Assembly: GCF_000423545.1 (NCBI RefSeq)
Contig: NZ_AUIE01000007.1
Span: 173,190 to 237,189 of the forward strand
Reading direction: 5' to 3'
Source: Metapseudomonas resinovorans DSM 21078
GTDB lineage: Bacteria > Pseudomonadota > Gammaproteobacteria > Pseudomonadales > Pseudomonadaceae
DNA: 64,000 nucleotides
The translations under genes and the position numbers were made by a program. Position 1 is the stretch's first letter. Each line of letters opens with the position of its first letter. The notes below the pieces were generated by a model. The model was given only the letters and a program-made list of their open reading frames with translations, did no database searches and was not told the DNA's origin. Shown here piece by piece: positions 18,105 to 27,618 of this stretch.

Positions 18105-19109
18105 ATGTCCCAGCTCAACCGCCAGTTCCTCCTCGCCCAGCGACCGGTCGGCCCGGCCACCCGCGACACCTTTTCCTACGTGGAAACCCCAACAGGCGAA
18201 CCCGCCCCCGGCCAGGTACTGGTGGAGAACCTCTACCTGTCCCTGGACCCGGCCATGCGCGGCTGGATGAATGACGCCCGCTCCTACATCCCCCCCGTCG
18301 CGATTGGCGAGGTGATGCGCGCCCTGGGTATTGGCAGGGTGGTGGCGTCCCAGCACCCCGATTACCAGGTAGGCGACCATGTCTGTGGCGTGGTGGGCGT
18401 GCAGGACTACTTCCTCGGCGAGCCGCGCGATTTCCACAAGGTGGACCCCAACCAGGCGCCGCTGCCCCTCTACCTGTCCGCTCTTGGCATGACCGGCATG
18501 ACCGCTTACTTCGCCCTGCTCGACGTGGGCCAGCCCAAGGCTGGAGAAACCGTGGTGATTTCCGGTGCCGCCGGGGCGGTGGGCGGAGTGGCCGGGCAGA
18601 TCGCTCGGATCAAGGGCTGCCGCGTTGTGGGTATTGCCGGCGGCGCCGACAAATGCCGTTATCTGGTGGAAGAACTGGGCTTCGACGGTGCCATCGACTA
18701 CAAGGCCGAAAACCTCCACGCCGCGCTCAAGCGCGAATGCCCCAAGGGCGTGGATGTCTACTTCGACAACGTTGGCGGCGATATCCTTGATGCCGTGCTC
18801 ACCCGCATCAACCGCAAGGCACGCATCGTCATTTGCGGCGCCATCAGCCAGTACAACAACAAGGAAGCAGTGAAAGGACCGGCCAACTACCTGGCGCTGC
18901 TGGTGAACCGCGCGCGCATGGAAGGCATGGTGGTATTCGACTACGCGCCGCGCTTTGGCGAGGCGGTCAAGGACATTGCCGGCTGGCTGGCCAGCGGCGA
19001 ACTGAAGAGCAAGGAGGACGTGGTGAGCGGGCTGGAAACTTTCCCGGAAACCCTGGGCAAGCTGTTCAGCGGGGAGAACTTTGGGAAACTTGTGCTGAAA
19101 GTGCGCTGA
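18105..19109 (+). CDS. NADP-dependent MDR oxidoreductase (CurA / LTB4DH-like)
   Basis: Zinc-free medium-chain reductase that usually reduces the C=C bond of enones. 334 residues. The nucleotide motif SGAAGAVGGVAGQIA is at about 152-166, followed by the NADPH-selecting GIAGGADKCRYL; the N-terminal NLYLSLDPAMRGWM is typical of the leukotriene-B4-dehydrogenase group. ATG 18105 has GGAG about 8 bases upstream. Exact substrate unknown. Confidence 0.9.
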   Translation: MSQLNRQFLLAQRPVGPATRDTFSYVETPTGEPAPGQVLVENLYLSLDPAMRGWMNDARSYIPPVAIGEVMRALGIGRVVASQHPDYQVGDHVCGVVGVQDYFLGEPRDFHKVDPNQAPLPLYLSALGMTGMTAYFALLDVGQPKAGETVVISGAAGAVGGVAGQIARIKGCRVVGIAGGADKCRYLVEELGFDGAIDYKAENLHAALKRECPKGVDVYFDNVGGDILDAVLTRINRKARIVICGAISQYNNKEAVKGPANYLALLVNRARMEGMVVFDYAPRFGEAVKDIAGWLASGELKSKEDVVSGLETFPETLGKLFSGENFGKLVLKVR

Positions 19110-19120
19110 TCGGCGCAAAT

Positions 19121-19148
19121 GGTGCGCTGCCTGCCAGGGCAGCGCACC
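19121..19148. terminator. Hairpin between convergent genes (weak terminator)
   Basis: Perfect 11-base arms GGTGCGCTGCC / GGCAGCGCACC with a 6-base loop, between the MDR gene and pyrF. No T tract on either side, so termination is uncertain. Confidence 0.5.
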
Positions 19149-19155
19149 AACGACG

Positions 19156-19854
19156 TCAGGCCAGTTCGGCCACGACAGCGGCCAGGGCCTTGGCCGGGTC
19201 GGCGGCCTGGCTGATCGGGCGGCCGATCACCAGATAGTCGGAACCGGCATCCAGGGCCTGGCGCGGCGTGAGGATGCGGCGCTGGTCGTCCTGGGTGCTG
19301 CCGGCCGGACGGATACCCGGAGTCACCAGTTGCAGGCGCGGATAGGCAGCCTTGAGGTCCGTGGCTTCCTGGGCCGAACACACCAGGCCGTCCATGCCGG
19401 CCTTGTCGGCCAGGCCTGCCAGGCGCAGCACCTGCTCCTTGGGCTCGATGTCCAGACCGATGCCGGCCAGGTCCTCGCGCTCCATGCTGGTCAGCACAGT
19501 CACACCGATCAGTAGCGGCTTGGGCCCGTTGAACTTGTCCAGGGTTTCACGGCAGGCCGCCATCATGCGCAGGCCACCTGAGCAATGGACGTTGACCATC
19601 CACACACCCATCTCGGCAGCAGCCTTCACCGCCATGGCAGTCGTGTTGGGAATGTCGTGGAATTTCAGGTCAAGGAAGACTTCGAAACCCCGATCACGCA
19701 ACGTCGAGACGATTTCCGCAGCGCAGCTGGTAAACAGCTCCTTGCCCACCTTGACCCGGCACAGCCTGGGGTCCAACTGGTCGGCCAGCCGCAGGGCAGC
19801 GTCACGGGTGGGAAAGTCGAGGGCGACAATGATCGGCGTCTGACAGGCGGACAT
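19156..19854 (-). CDS. pyrF: Orotidine-5'-phosphate decarboxylase
   Basis: Final step of UMP synthesis. 232 residues, TIM barrel. Catalytic motif [10 protein letters not shown] at about 62-71 (Lys64), N-terminal VALDFP, and C-terminal phosphate-binding VTPGIRP and DYLVIGRPI. Stands alone here, convergent with the MDR gene. Confidence 0.98.
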   Translation of the reverse strand: MSACQTPIIVALDFPTRDAALRLADQLDPRLCRVKVGKELFTSCAAEIVSTLRDRGFEVFLDLKFHDIPNTTAMAVKAAAEMGVWMVNVHCSGGLRMMAACRETLDKFNGPKPLLIGVTVLTSMEREDLAGIGLDIEPKEQVLRLAGLADKAGMDGLVCSAQEATDLKAAYPRLQLVTPGIRPAGSTQDDQRRILTPRQALDAGSDYLVIGRPISQAADPAKALAAVVAELA

Positions 19855-19918
19855 GGGGCAATCTCATACGAATCGGAAACGGCGCGCATTGTAGCGGAAG
19901 CCAACGCGCGCCGCTGCC

Positions 19919-20662
19919 TTACACGATGTGGTCCAGCGCGAAGGCTGTCATGAATCCGGCCAAGGTGATCAGCCCGGTCCAGGCGTGGGTACTCTCGAAG
20001 GCTTCGGGAAGCAGTGTGTCCACCAGCATGCAAAGCACGGCCCCCGCCGAGAATCCCAGGGCGAAAGCCAGCCAGGTCGGCGACAGCCCGGCGAATAGCC
20101 CCGGCCCGGCCATGGCAGCCAAACCCGACAAAAGCGCGATGACACCCCAGAGGCCGAACACCAGCCAGCCGCTGCGCTTCTCCTCGCGCAGGCCAGCGGC
20201 GCTGGCCAACCCCTCGGGCAGGTTGGCAAGGAAAATGGCCACCAGCATCAGCAGGCTGACCTCACCACCGTCCAGCAGGCCCAGTCCCAGGCCAAAGGAC
20301 TCGGGGATACCGTCCAGGAAGGCACCGACGGCTATCAGCAAGGCGACCATGCCGTTTCCACCATTCGCAGCCTTGCTGCGGTGATGTTGCTCCAGGTGAT
20401 CGATGTACTGGTCGGCCAGGACGAACACGATGCCACCGGCCAGCAAACCGCCCAGAGTCGGCCAGAGTCCGCCAAGGCGTTCGGCCTCCGGGATCTGGCC
20501 GAAACACAGCGCGGCAATCAGCACCCCACTGCCGTAGGCCATGATCGAGGCAACCACCTTCTGCGGCAGCTTGGTGAAGAAACCAATGGCGGCTCCAATG
20601 AGCAGGCTGCTAGCGGCCAGCCAGCCCCACAAGCCGGCCTGGATAGTGACGGGTATCTGCAC
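19919..20662 (-). CDS. ZIP-family metal transporter
   Basis: Inner-membrane divalent-metal permease, 247 residues, about eight helices. The metal-site helices are AVGAFLDGIPESFGLGLGL and IFLANLPEGLASAAGL; a His-containing cytoplasmic loop (DHLEQHHRS) precedes them. GTG at 20662 is chosen because AAGGAGG lies five to six bases upstream; the longer frame upstream has no membrane character. Metal not predictable. Confidence 0.88.
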   Translation of the reverse strand: MQIPVTIQAGLWGWLAASSLLIGAAIGFFTKLPQKVVASIMAYGSGVLIAALCFGQIPEAERLGGLWPTLGGLLAGGIVFVLADQYIDHLEQHHRSKAANGGNGMVALLIAVGAFLDGIPESFGLGLGLLDGGEVSLLMLVAIFLANLPEGLASAAGLREEKRSGWLVFGLWGVIALLSGLAAMAGPGLFAGLSPTWLAFALGFSAGAVLCMLVDTLLPEAFESTHAWTGLITLAGFMTAFALDHIV

Positions 20663-20715
20663 GAAGTCCTCCTTGATCGATGCGCCCGGTCCGGCGCGCC
20701 GTTTCCACGGCCAGC

Positions 20716-21591
20716 CTATCGGCCCAACAGCCGTTCCAGCAACCAGCTTGCCGCCGGGCCCAGTGGTCGCTGCCGGGACCAGACCACATCCACCGCCTGG
20801 CTGCGCGGCCAACCGGGTACCTGCAGCTCCTTCAGGCGCCCGTTGGCGTAGCCGCTGACCAGCCAGCGCGGCAACTCCGCCCAGCCGAATCCCTGGATGG
20901 CCATTTCCAGCAACATCAGGTAGCTCGGCGCCGACCAGCAGCGCCCGCTGCTGTCCGGCAGACCATCGTCAACCGCCACGGCATCACCCAGGGTGTTCAG
21001 GCGCAACAAGCGCCATCCGGACAGGTCGCTCACGCGCACATCCACCCGCTGCGCCAGGGGATGGTCAAGGGCCACGAACAGTCCGAAGTCAGCGCGCTCG
21101 GCCACCATCGCCGAGCCCAGTTCTGGCGGGTAGCTGCCCTGAGCGGCCAGCAACCCCAGCGTGGCGCGCCCCTGCGCAACCAGTTCGATCACATCGCGAT
21201 CCTCGGCGATCAGGCATTCGAACTCGAGATCGGGGTAGCGCTGATCCAGCTCAGCCAGGCGTTCCTCGTACTGCGCCGACTGGTAGGCATCCGAAAGCGC
21301 GAGGCTGACGCGGGGCTCCAATCCTCCAGCGAGTTGAGCCGCCGCATGCTGCAAGCGATCTGACGCCGCAAGAATTGCCTCGACCCGCCCCAGCAGGGCG
21401 CGTCCAGCATCGGTCAGTTGGGCCTGGCGGCTGCTTCGGTCGAAGAGGGTCAGCCCCAGGTCGATTTCCAGCCGCGCAATGGCCTCACTGACGGTGGACT
21501 GGCTCTTGCCCAGCTTTCGCGCGGCGGCGCTGAACGAGCCAAGGGAGACGACCTGGGCAAAGGCTTCAAGTGATTCAGGCGAGTAGTTCAT
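20716..21591 (-). CDS. LysR-type regulator
   Basis: 291 residues. N-terminal helix-turn-helix (LEAFAQVVSLGSFSAAARKL to SEAIARLEIDLGLTLFDRS) and a C-terminal effector-binding domain. Divergent from a PACE-family efflux gene; in Acinetobacter the same arrangement is the AceR activator with AceI, so this is its likely target. Confidence 0.9.
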   Translation of the reverse strand: MNYSPESLEAFAQVVSLGSFSAAARKLGKSQSTVSEAIARLEIDLGLTLFDRSSRQAQLTDAGRALLGRVEAILAASDRLQHAAAQLAGGLEPRVSLALSDAYQSAQYEERLAELDQRYPDLEFECLIAEDRDVIELVAQGRATLGLLAAQGSYPPELGSAMVAERADFGLFVALDHPLAQRVDVRVSDLSGWRLLRLNTLGDAVAVDDGLPDSSGRCWSAPSYLMLLEMAIQGFGWAELPRWLVSGYANGRLKELQVPGWPRSQAVDVVWSRQRPLGPAASWLLERLLGR

Positions 21592-21681
21592 ATCGGCTTT
21601 CCCGATGACATCTAACTTAACCCTATCCCAACAACCGATGAGAATACAGGCCATACCTTCATACGGAGCCTGGAGATCGTC

Positions 21682-22155
21682 ATGCCTCGGACCACCACCA
21701 CCGCCCTGAACAAGTCCTTCAAGGAGCGGGTACTCCACGCCCTGGCCTTCGAAGGCCTGGCCGTCCTGTTGACTGCCCCGGTGCTGTCCCTGGTGCTGGA
21801 CAAGTCGCTGGCGCACATGGGCGCGCTGACCCTGATGTTCTCCACTGTGGCGATGCTCTGGAACATGCTCTTCAACAGCCTGTTCGACCGGGCCCAGCGG
21901 AGCCTTGGCTTCCAGCGCACCCTACCGGTGCGCCTGGCCCACGCCGTGCTGTTCGAACTGGGTCTGATCGTGGCTCTGGTTCCGTTGGCGGCCTGGTGGC
22001 TGTCGATCGGACTGGTGGAGGCCTTCCTGCTGGATATCGGCCTGTTGCTGTTCTTCCTGCCTTACACCCTGGCCTTCAACTGGACCTACGACACGCTTCG
22101 CGCGCGCCTGCTGGACACCCGGTCGAAGGCGACCACCGGCTGCGGCGCCCGCTGA
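21682..22155 (+). CDS. PACE-family efflux transporter
   Basis: Small inner-membrane proton antiporter of the chlorhexidine/polyamine (PACE) family, 157 residues, four helices arranged as two bacterial transmembrane pair repeats. Glu24 in ALAFEGLAVL corresponds to the essential Glu15 of AceI; the conserved WNMLFN and FELGL motifs follow, and FNWTYD ends helix 4. GGAG precedes the ATG. Probably controlled by the divergent LysR gene. Natural substrate unknown; short-chain diamines are likely from the family. Confidence 0.9.
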   Translation: MPRTTTTALNKSFKERVLHALAFEGLAVLLTAPVLSLVLDKSLAHMGALTLMFSTVAMLWNMLFNSLFDRAQRSLGFQRTLPVRLAHAVLFELGLIVALVPLAAWWLSIGLVEAFLLDIGLLLFFLPYTLAFNWTYDTLRARLLDTRSKATTGCGAR

Positions 22156-22263
22156 ACCAGCGGCGGCCTCCTTCAGTCGGCGCTGGCGAATCGATGATTC
22201 TCGGGAACGTGGAAAGGCGCGCACAATCGAATACAGTAACGCCCCTTTCCGCAGGAGATGATC

Positions 22264-22431
22264 ATGCCCTGGTATGCCTGGCTGATACTGGTCCTGGCCA
22301 TCGGCTCCATAGTCGGTAGCCTGATGCTGTTGCGCGACACAGCGAAAAAACTGCCGCTGACGGAGGAGCAGCTCAAGCGCATCCGCAAGCGCAATGCCGA
22401 GATGGATGCCAAGGACGCCAAGGACCGCTGA
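22264..22431 (+). CDS. DUF2897-type small membrane protein
   Basis: 55 residues: one N-terminal helix (WYAWLILVLAIGSIVGSLML) and a short charged cytoplasmic tail rich in Lys and Glu. Matches the DUF2897 pattern. AGGAG lies six bases upstream of the ATG, which supports real translation. Function unknown. Confidence 0.82.
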   Translation: MPWYAWLILVLAIGSIVGSLMLLRDTAKKLPLTEEQLKRIRKRNAEMDAKDAKDR

Positions 22432-22483
22432 CCCCGTGCCCGCCCCCGAACAAAGGACCGCTGCATCAGCGCAAGGAAGCGTC

Positions 22484-23239
22484 ATGCCGCTTCACCTGCA
22501 ACTGCTGTTCCCGCTGATTGTCCTCGCGCTCGGCCAAGGACTGGGCGGCGTGCAGGTAAGCGCCCTGCTGGCGGGCGTCGCCTATGCGGGCTGGGTCCTC
22601 GCTGATCGCCAACTGCCAGCCTGGATCTGGCTGCCAGTCACCCTGCTCTCCTCGGTAGCACTGGCCGCCCACCTGGTGCCCGGCTTCAGCCCGTTGCCTC
22701 TGGGCGAACCGCAGCGCCTGAGCCCCGATGCAGCGCCCTACGCCCTGCGCCTGTCCTGGGACAAACTGCTGGTGGGTATGACATTACTCGCCTGGTGGCT
22801 GGGCCGCCCGACACCGCCGGCACCCTCCGCGCAGCGGGCATGGCTCGTGGTACTGGCAACCCTGCTGCTGGTACCCGTGCTGGCCATGGCGACTGGCCTG
22901 GTGGGTTGGCAACCGAAATGGCCGGCGATGCTCTGGGAATGGCTCGCAGTCAATCTGCTGGCCACGGTGCTGGCGGAGGAGCTGGTGTTTCGTGGACTGC
23001 TGCAACCGGCGCTGGTCGTCAGGCTGGGGGCTCGCAACGGCGTCCTGCTTAGCGCGGCAATTTTTGGCGCCGTCCACCTGCCCTTCAGTCCGCTGTTCGC
23101 CCTACTGGCGGCGGTAGCCGGCCTGGGATATGGCCTGGCCTTCCACTACAGCGGCCGACTCGCCGTAGCCGTGGCGCTGCACCTCGGCGTCAATCTCTGC
23201 CATCTGCTGTTGCTGAGCTATCCGCTGCGACTGGCCTGA
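22484..23239 (+). CDS. CPBP-family intramembrane metalloprotease
   Basis: Rce1/CAAX-protease-like membrane protein, 251 residues, about eight helices. Motif 1 is EELVFRG (Glu165, Glu166, Arg170), motif 2 the FGAVHLPF His198, motif 3 HLGVN (His233, Asn237). Substrate unknown; bacterial relatives act in bacteriocin immunity or protein maturation. The last 50 bases overlap the end of the convergent gene. Confidence 0.88.
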   Translation: MPLHLQLLFPLIVLALGQGLGGVQVSALLAGVAYAGWVLADRQLPAWIWLPVTLLSSVALAAHLVPGFSPLPLGEPQRLSPDAAPYALRLSWDKLLVGMTLLAWWLGRPTPPAPSAQRAWLVVLATLLLVPVLAMATGLVGWQPKWPAMLWEWLAVNLLATVLAEELVFRGLLQPALVVRLGARNGVLLSAAIFGAVHLPFSPLFALLAAVAGLGYGLAFHYSGRLAVAVALHLGVNLCHLLLLSYPLRLA

Positions 23240-24011
23240 CCACGATGCCATAGCGCCCGAAGATCTGCTGCAACTGTCCACCGGCGCGCAACCTTTCAAG
23301 CAAGGCGGAAAACTGCGCCGCCGTGATGGGGGCCCCAGGCCGCAGCAGGGCGTAATGGTGGTAGCGCTGGTCCAGCCGATCGCTGGCCAGGAAGCTGCCG
23401 GCCTGCTCCGGGTTCTGTTCCAGGTAGGCGTTGAAATAGGAACGGGTCACCAGGGCGATGTCTGCGCGCTCCTTCAGCAGCATTTTCAGATTGCTGTCGT
23501 GGGAATAGGTGAGCTTCGCGTTGAACTCGCGCTGAAGGAACTCAGGGTCGGGATTGAACCCCGCAAAACCGTAGTGATAACCGTTGTAGAGCGCCAGGCG
23601 TTTACCGGCCAGCTCGAAGAAGTAGTGCTGGCTGCGCTCCGGCTGGGCCTTGGCGACGAAGATTTCCGCATCTTCCAGCCCCATGTCGATCCGCGCCCCG
23701 GGAATGCCTTGCCAACCCCAGTCCGGATTCTCGAACACGGCCAGGTCGATCCGCCCGTCCTGGAAGTCCTTGAAGCGCCGTGGAATTGCAGTGGGGCGCA
23801 CGACGAAACGGTAGTCCGCCTGCAACTCATTGAGCGCCGCGAGCATGTCCAGCAGCAAGCCACTGGCCTCGGCCGATTCGGGTTTGATCACGTAGGGTGG
23901 AAAGTGCGCGCCGGCGACCTGGACGGTCTGCGACGCCATCACGGGCGCTGAAACCAACAGAACTACGGAGTACCACAAGGCTTTCAGGGACAACCCCCTG
24001 CCAACTTCCAT
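23190..24011 (-). CDS. Periplasmic solute-binding protein, family 3
   Basis: 273 residues, signal peptide ending about VMAS (residue 27), then a two-lobed amino-acid-type binding domain (FPPYVIKPESAEASGLLLDM, IDLAVFENP, LTYSHDSNLKMLLKERADIAL). No permease or ATPase genes are adjacent, so it may serve a transporter elsewhere or act as a sensor-type orphan. The last 17 residues are encoded opposite the CPBP gene's final helix. Confidence 0.83.
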   Translation of the reverse strand: MEVGRGLSLKALWYSVVLLVSAPVMASQTVQVAGAHFPPYVIKPESAEASGLLLDMLAALNELQADYRFVVRPTAIPRRFKDFQDGRIDLAVFENPDWGWQGIPGARIDMGLEDAEIFVAKAQPERSQHYFFELAGKRLALYNGYHYGFAGFNPDPEFLQREFNAKLTYSHDSNLKMLLKERADIALVTRSYFNAYLEQNPEQAGSFLASDRLDQRYHHYALLRPGAPITAAQFSALLERLRAGGQLQQIFGRYGIVVRPVAADSSATADGRD

Positions 24012-24119
24012 CTCTACCGCTGCTCCCTGCAGATACGGCCCTGCGCCGCAGAGTACGTGATTAAAGTTACAGCCACCCAGGTTCAGCCGCGCAGGCTGTG
24101 ACAGAGTTCACGTTTGCCG

Positions 24120-24749
24120 TCAGGCGTCCTTGATCACCAGCGACAAGGCCTGCTCGGCCAGTTGGTCGAGGCTCATCGGTCCTTCCGGACGGAACCAGGT
24201 GGTGGTCCAGCTCAGGGCACCGGTGAGGAAACGCCGCAGGATGAACGGATCAGCGGTGAAGTAGCCCTCGGCCCGCGCCTCGCCCAGCACCTGTAGCCAG
24301 ATCTGTTCGTAGCTGTCACGCAGTTGGAGGATGTATTCCTGGCTTTCTTCCGACAGCGAACGCCATTCGTACACCAGCACCCCCATGGCTTCGCCGGTAC
24401 CGCCCATGATCGATTGCAGCTCGCAACGAATCAGCGCCAGCACCCGCTCGCGCAGGTCACTAGCGTCGCCCAGGGACGCGCGCATCAGCGCCGTGTTGTA
24501 GAGGACGGTTTCCTCCATGACCGAACGGAGGATCTCATCCTTGCTTTTGAAGTGATGGAAGATGCTGCCGGACTGGATGCCCACGGCACTCGCCAGGTCG
24601 CGCACCGTGGTGCGCTCGTAACCCTTGCTGCGGAACAGGTGGGCAGCGGTCTGCAACAGCTTGCCACGGGCGCTTTCGGGGTCGGTGATCTGGCCGCTGG
24701 CTACCAGCTCGTGCATCACCGCTTGGGCTTTTTCATCGTCAACGCTCAT
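24120..24749 (-). CDS. atuR: TetR-type repressor of the terpene cluster
   Basis: 209 residues, N-terminal TetR helix-turn-helix (LLQTAAHLFRSKGYERTTVR, DLASAVGIQSGSIFHHFKSK) and a helical ligand domain. Divergent from atuA. In P. aeruginosa AtuR represses the atu genes and binds two inverted repeats between atuR and atuA; the same layout is present here. ATG 24749 has GGGGA at good distance; an ATG two codons upstream is also possible. Confidence 0.92.
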   Translation of the reverse strand: MSVDDEKAQAVMHELVASGQITDPESARGKLLQTAAHLFRSKGYERTTVRDLASAVGIQSGSIFHHFKSKDEILRSVMEETVLYNTALMRASLGDASDLRERVLALIRCELQSIMGGTGEAMGVLVYEWRSLSEESQEYILQLRDSYEQIWLQVLGEARAEGYFTADPFILRRFLTGALSWTTTWFRPEGPMSLDQLAEQALSLVIKDA

Positions 24750-24817
24750 TGGCATCCCCGCTGCAGTCAGCCACTCCAACTTAAGAATGGTCTGCAAGTC
24801 TCTGTCTTGATTAACGA

Positions 24818-24846
24818 AATCTATGCTGGGCAATGCGCCCAAGCAA
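24818..24846 (-). promoter_or_regulatory. atuR promoter
   Basis: Minus strand TTGCTT (24841-24846), 17 bases, TAGATT (24818-24823). The -35 box lies inside operator A, so AtuR would shut off its own gene. Confidence 0.65.
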
Positions 24847-24854
24847 GCGCTCGG
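24839..24854. promoter_or_regulatory. AtuR operator A
   Basis: CCAAGCAAGCGCTCGG; inverted relative to operator B and differing from it by one base. Confidence 0.75.
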
Positions 24855-24885
24855 GCGAAAAAAGAACTGAACCGGGACTTTTCAA

Positions 24886-24901
24886 CCAAGCGCTTGCTTG
24901 G
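24886..24901. promoter_or_regulatory. AtuR operator B
   Basis: CCAAGCGCTTGCTTGG, the inverted twin of operator A, centre-to-centre 47 bases, on the atuA side. No clear atuA -10 box found downstream. Confidence 0.75.
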
Positions 24902-24943
24902 TAGTGTTCGATCTATCACCCAACAGTGCTGCGGAATAATCCA

Positions 24944-26731
<1,788 letters not shown>

Positions 26732-26742
26732 GGACGCAATCC

Positions 26743-27618
26743 ATGGCATACGATTCGGTATTCAAGCCCGGCCTGTTCAGCGACCAGACCATCATGGTCA
26801 CCGGCGGCGGCAGCGGCATCGGCCGTTGCACCGCCCATGAGCTGGCGGCCCTCGGTGCCCACGTGGTGCTGGTCGGTCGCAAGCCGGAGAAGCTGGAGAA
26901 GACCGCTGGCGAGATCATCGAAGACGGCGGCAGCGCCAGTTGGCAGGCCTGCGATATTCGCGACGAAGACGCGGTGAAAGCGATGGTCGCTGCCGTGCTC
27001 ACCGAGCGCGGCGCCATTCACCACCTGGTCAACAACGCCGGCGGCCAATACCCCGCCCCGCTCGCCTCGATCAGCCAGAAAGGTTTCGAGACCGTGGTGC
27101 GTACCAACCTGGTGGGCGGCTTCCTGGTAGCCCGCGAGGTGTTCAACCAGGCCATGAGCAAGGCCGGTGGCAGCATCGTCAACATGCTGGCCGACATGTG
27201 GGGTGGCATGCCCGGCATGGGCCATTCCGGCGCCGCCCGCGCCGGCATGGAGAACTTCACCAAGACCGCCTCCATCGAGTGGGGCTACGCCGGGGTGCGG
27301 GTCAACGCCGTGGCACCGGGCTGGATCGCCTCCAGCGGCATGGACACCTACGAAGGCGCCTTCAAGGCCATCATCCCCACCCTGCGCGAACACGTACCAC
27401 TCAAGCGCATCGGCAGCGAATCGGAAGTGGCCGCTGCCATCGTCTTCCTGCTCTCCCCCGGCGCCGCCTTCATCAGTGGCAACACCATCCGCATCGACGG
27501 CGCCGCCAGCCAGGGCAGCCGCGCCTTCCCGCTGGCCAAGGCCAGGCCCGGCCAGAGCAAGGCCTACAACGGCTTCCACCGGGCCTATCTGCCCGACGTG
27601 CTGAAGGACCAGGAATGA
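26743..27618 (+). CDS. atuB: SDR-family protein AtuB
   Basis: 291 residues. Cofactor motif TGGGSGIG (about 21-28) and NNAGG are present, but the usual Tyr-x-x-x-Lys is replaced by GHSGAARAGMENFTK, as in peroxisomal trans-2-enoyl-CoA reductases. This points to a C=C reductase on an acyl-CoA rather than an alcohol dehydrogenase (inference). ATGA overlap with atuC means coupled translation. Confidence 0.92.
   Translation: MAYDSVFKPGLFSDQTIMVTGGGSGIGRCTAHELAALGAHVVLVGRKPEKLEKTAGEIIEDGGSASWQACDIRDEDAVKAMVAAVLTERGAIHHLVNNAGGQYPAPLASISQKGFETVVRTNLVGGFLVAREVFNQAMSKAGGSIVNMLADMWGGMPGMGHSGAARAGMENFTKTASIEWGYAGVRVNAVAPGWIASSGMDTYEGAFKAIIPTLREHVPLKRIGSESEVAAAIVFLLSPGAAFISGNTIRIDGAASQGSRAFPLAKARPGQSKAYNGFHRAYLPDVLKDQE

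Noticed and set aside
12738..24011. The variable block considered as a genomic island
   Set aside because: No integrase, tRNA target, direct repeats or clear base-composition change; genes are ordinary metabolic and transport functions.
22484..24011. CPBP protease plus periplasmic binding protein as a bacteriocin immunity pair
   Set aside because: No bacteriocin peptide gene or exporter nearby, and the genes are convergent.
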